In this document: piece after piece, positions 60,024 through 60,964 of the stretch | Layout of the letters: each line of letters starts with the position of its first letter | Numbering within the stretch: the stretch's first letter is position 1 | Source of the DNA: an uncultured Agathobacter sp. | GTDB taxonomy: Bacteria > Bacillota > Clostridia > Lachnospirales > Lachnospiraceae | DNA: 60,964 nt | Reading direction: 5' to 3' | NCBI GenBank assembly: GCA_934358675.1 | Contig: CAKRKX010000005.1 | Span: 1 to 60,964 of the forward strand | The notes under the pieces: model-generated | Database searches by the model: none | What the model was told of the DNA's origin: nothing | What the model saw: only the letters and a program-made list of their open reading frames with translations | Made by a program: the position numbers and the translations under genes

Positions 60024-60917
60024 CTATTTTAAGCTCTGCCGCGCCATCAGCACCGCGCCGATCGCCGCATTGTCGCGTGGTTCGACACATTTGAATCCTG
60101 CGCAGCGCTTACCGATTTCCTGCACCAGAAGCTTTCGGTACATCGTATCGTGCTCCAGCAGCCCGCCGAGCAAAGCCACCTCTCCGGACTTCATCTGCAA
60201 ACGGTCCGCCACCAAAGCGACCTGTTCGCTCAGAAGTGACGCATTTTCCGTCAGGATTGCAAGTGCTTTCGCATCGCCTGCTGCAGCTGCCTGCTCCGCC
60301 ACACGCGCAAGCTGCGCCACCGCGCTCTTGTCGTTCGTGTATACATGCGCGATCAGTTTCTCGCGACTCGTGATCTTGTGTTCACTCGCAAGAAGCTGCG
60401 CGAGCATGTCCGCCTCGTTTGTACCCGCATCCCATGCGTGCGCCACCGCGCGAAGCACGTCCCTGCCGATCGCATAACCGCTGCCTTCGTCCCCGATCAG
60501 ATGGCCCCAGCCACCGATGCTGACCGTCTCGTCGTCCGCGTTGCGGCCGAAACAGATTGAGCCGGTTCCCGCCACGACCGAGATGCCCGGCTCACCTTCG
60601 AGCGCGCCCCACAGCGCGATCTCCTGATCGCCAACCAGCTGCCAGTTTGTGATGTTGGCTTTTTCCATCGCCTGCTGCACAAGACTGCGCATCCGCGGAT
60701 TGCTCACGCCCGCCGCACCGATACACAGCGCCTCGCATTCGCCGGTCTGCCGCAGAAATTCGCAGATCTGCACCATCAAAATCGTAAATCCGTCTACCCC
60801 TATACTGTTGACGTTGAACGGACCAAACGTCTCCGTCGCCACCGTGCGACCGTCAAGGTCGCTGCAGATGACCGCCGTCTTGGTTCCGCCACCGTCGATT
60901 CCCGCTACAAATTTCAT
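60024..60917 (-). CDS. BadF/BadG-type amino sugar kinase (MurK-like)
   Basis: A 297-aa ASKHA kinase: FVAGIDGGGTKTAVICSDLDG (phosphate 1 loop), CIGAAGVSNPRMR, ISVVAGTGSICFGRN (phosphate 2), GGWGHLIGDEGSGYAIGRDVL and a C-terminal adenosine-site region (VALLGGLLEHD). Clostridial MurK of this family phosphorylates N-acetylmuramic acid and N-acetylglucosamine. Position directly before murQ supports MurNAc kinase activity. It lies near the right edge; its promoter may be beyond 60917 or outside the window. Confidence 0.88.
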   Translation of the reverse strand: MKFVAGIDGGGTKTAVICSDLDGRTVATETFGPFNVNSIGVDGFTILMVQICEFLRQTGECEALCIGAAGVSNPRMRSLVQQAMEKANITNWQLVGDQEIALWGALEGEPGISVVAGTGSICFGRNADDETVSIGGWGHLIGDEGSGYAIGRDVLRAVAHAWDAGTNEADMLAQLLASEHKITSREKLIAHVYTNDKSAVAQLARVAEQAAAAGDAKALAILTENASLLSEQVALVADRLQMKSGEVALLGGLLEHDTMYRKLLVQEIGKRCAGFKCVEPRDNAAIGAVLMARQSLK

Positions 60918-60964
60918 AATCGTCCTCCTCCGTGAGATGCAATTATCATTACTTTTATTATGCC

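Noticed and set aside
1..60964. tRNA or rRNA genes, insertion sequences, phage genes
   Set aside because: I looked for transposase or integrase-like proteins, tRNA-like cloverleafs and rRNA segments and saw none; the only stable RNA I can support is the SRP RNA.

Overview
The window reads as chromosomal DNA of a motile, anaerobic, butyrate-producer-type Firmicute of the Lachnospiraceae (Roseburia / Agathobacter-like). This rests on a clostridial flagellar block (flaG-csrA-fliW-flgL-flgK-flgK-flgN-flgM), a sigma-28-driven flagellin, a long Gram-positive SRP RNA with an Alu domain, reverse rubrerythrin with a PerR-type regulator, strong AGGAGG ribosome sites and protein families typical of that group. 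The genus is inferred from family content, not from a database search.

Layout. (1) 1-7.3 kb, minus strand: late flagellar operon driven by a good sigma-28 promoter ahead of flgM, ending in a flaG cut by the window edge. (2) 7.4-10.4 kb, plus strand: SRP RNA, then a BlaI-type repressor and an M56 (BlaR1-like) membrane metallopeptidase with three operator-like dyads. (3) 10.4-13.3 kb: a very long flagellin (720 aa) with its own sigma-28 promoter, facing a divergent XRE regulator. (4) 13.4-17.3 kb: perR-rubrerythrin, a protein with eight 17-residue repeats, a GNAT acetyltransferase and tadA. (5) 17.3-21.2 kb: an S24/S26 peptidase divergent from a PqqD-HprK fusion and an ABC exporter, then a small Cys-containing protein with an EGVYLASG leader. 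(6) 21.4-41.9 kb, minus strand: a 16-gene, tightly packed operon. Its first part is a Gram-positive Pel-type exopolysaccharide machine (PqqD, SDR-PelD, PelE-like, DUF2194, PelF, PelG). The remainder adds glycosyltransferases, a flippase, two DUF4832 paralogues and a nucleotidyltransferase. (7) 42.1-42.5 kb: a second EGVYLASG-leader protein with its own promoter and terminator. (8) 42.7-57.4 kb: AraC regulator, C69 dipeptidase, glucose-6-phosphate isomerase, NSS symporter, YqeY, a YjbR-MGMT fusion, an alpha-hydroxy-acid oxidase, an ABC/FtsX exporter, a lipoprotein and a MATE pump. (9) 57.5-60.9 kb: a MurNAc salvage operon (BadF-type kinase, MurQ, NamZ) ending in a short, possibly frameshifted lipoprotein.

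Most interesting system. Two otherwise unrelated small proteins at 20.9-21.2 kb and 42.1-42.5 kb share an N-terminal leader with EGVYLASG at exactly residues 18-25. They sit on the same strand at the two ends of the Pel-type operon. Close by are leader-binding (PqqD) domains in two copies, an HprK-like kinase, an NTP_transf_5 nucleotidyltransferase, a signal-peptidase-like protein and an ABC exporter without its own peptidase. I infer a leader-directed peptide/protein modification and export system tied to exopolysaccharide production. The leader identity, the families and the layout are seen or recognised in the sequence; the joint function is a hypothesis.
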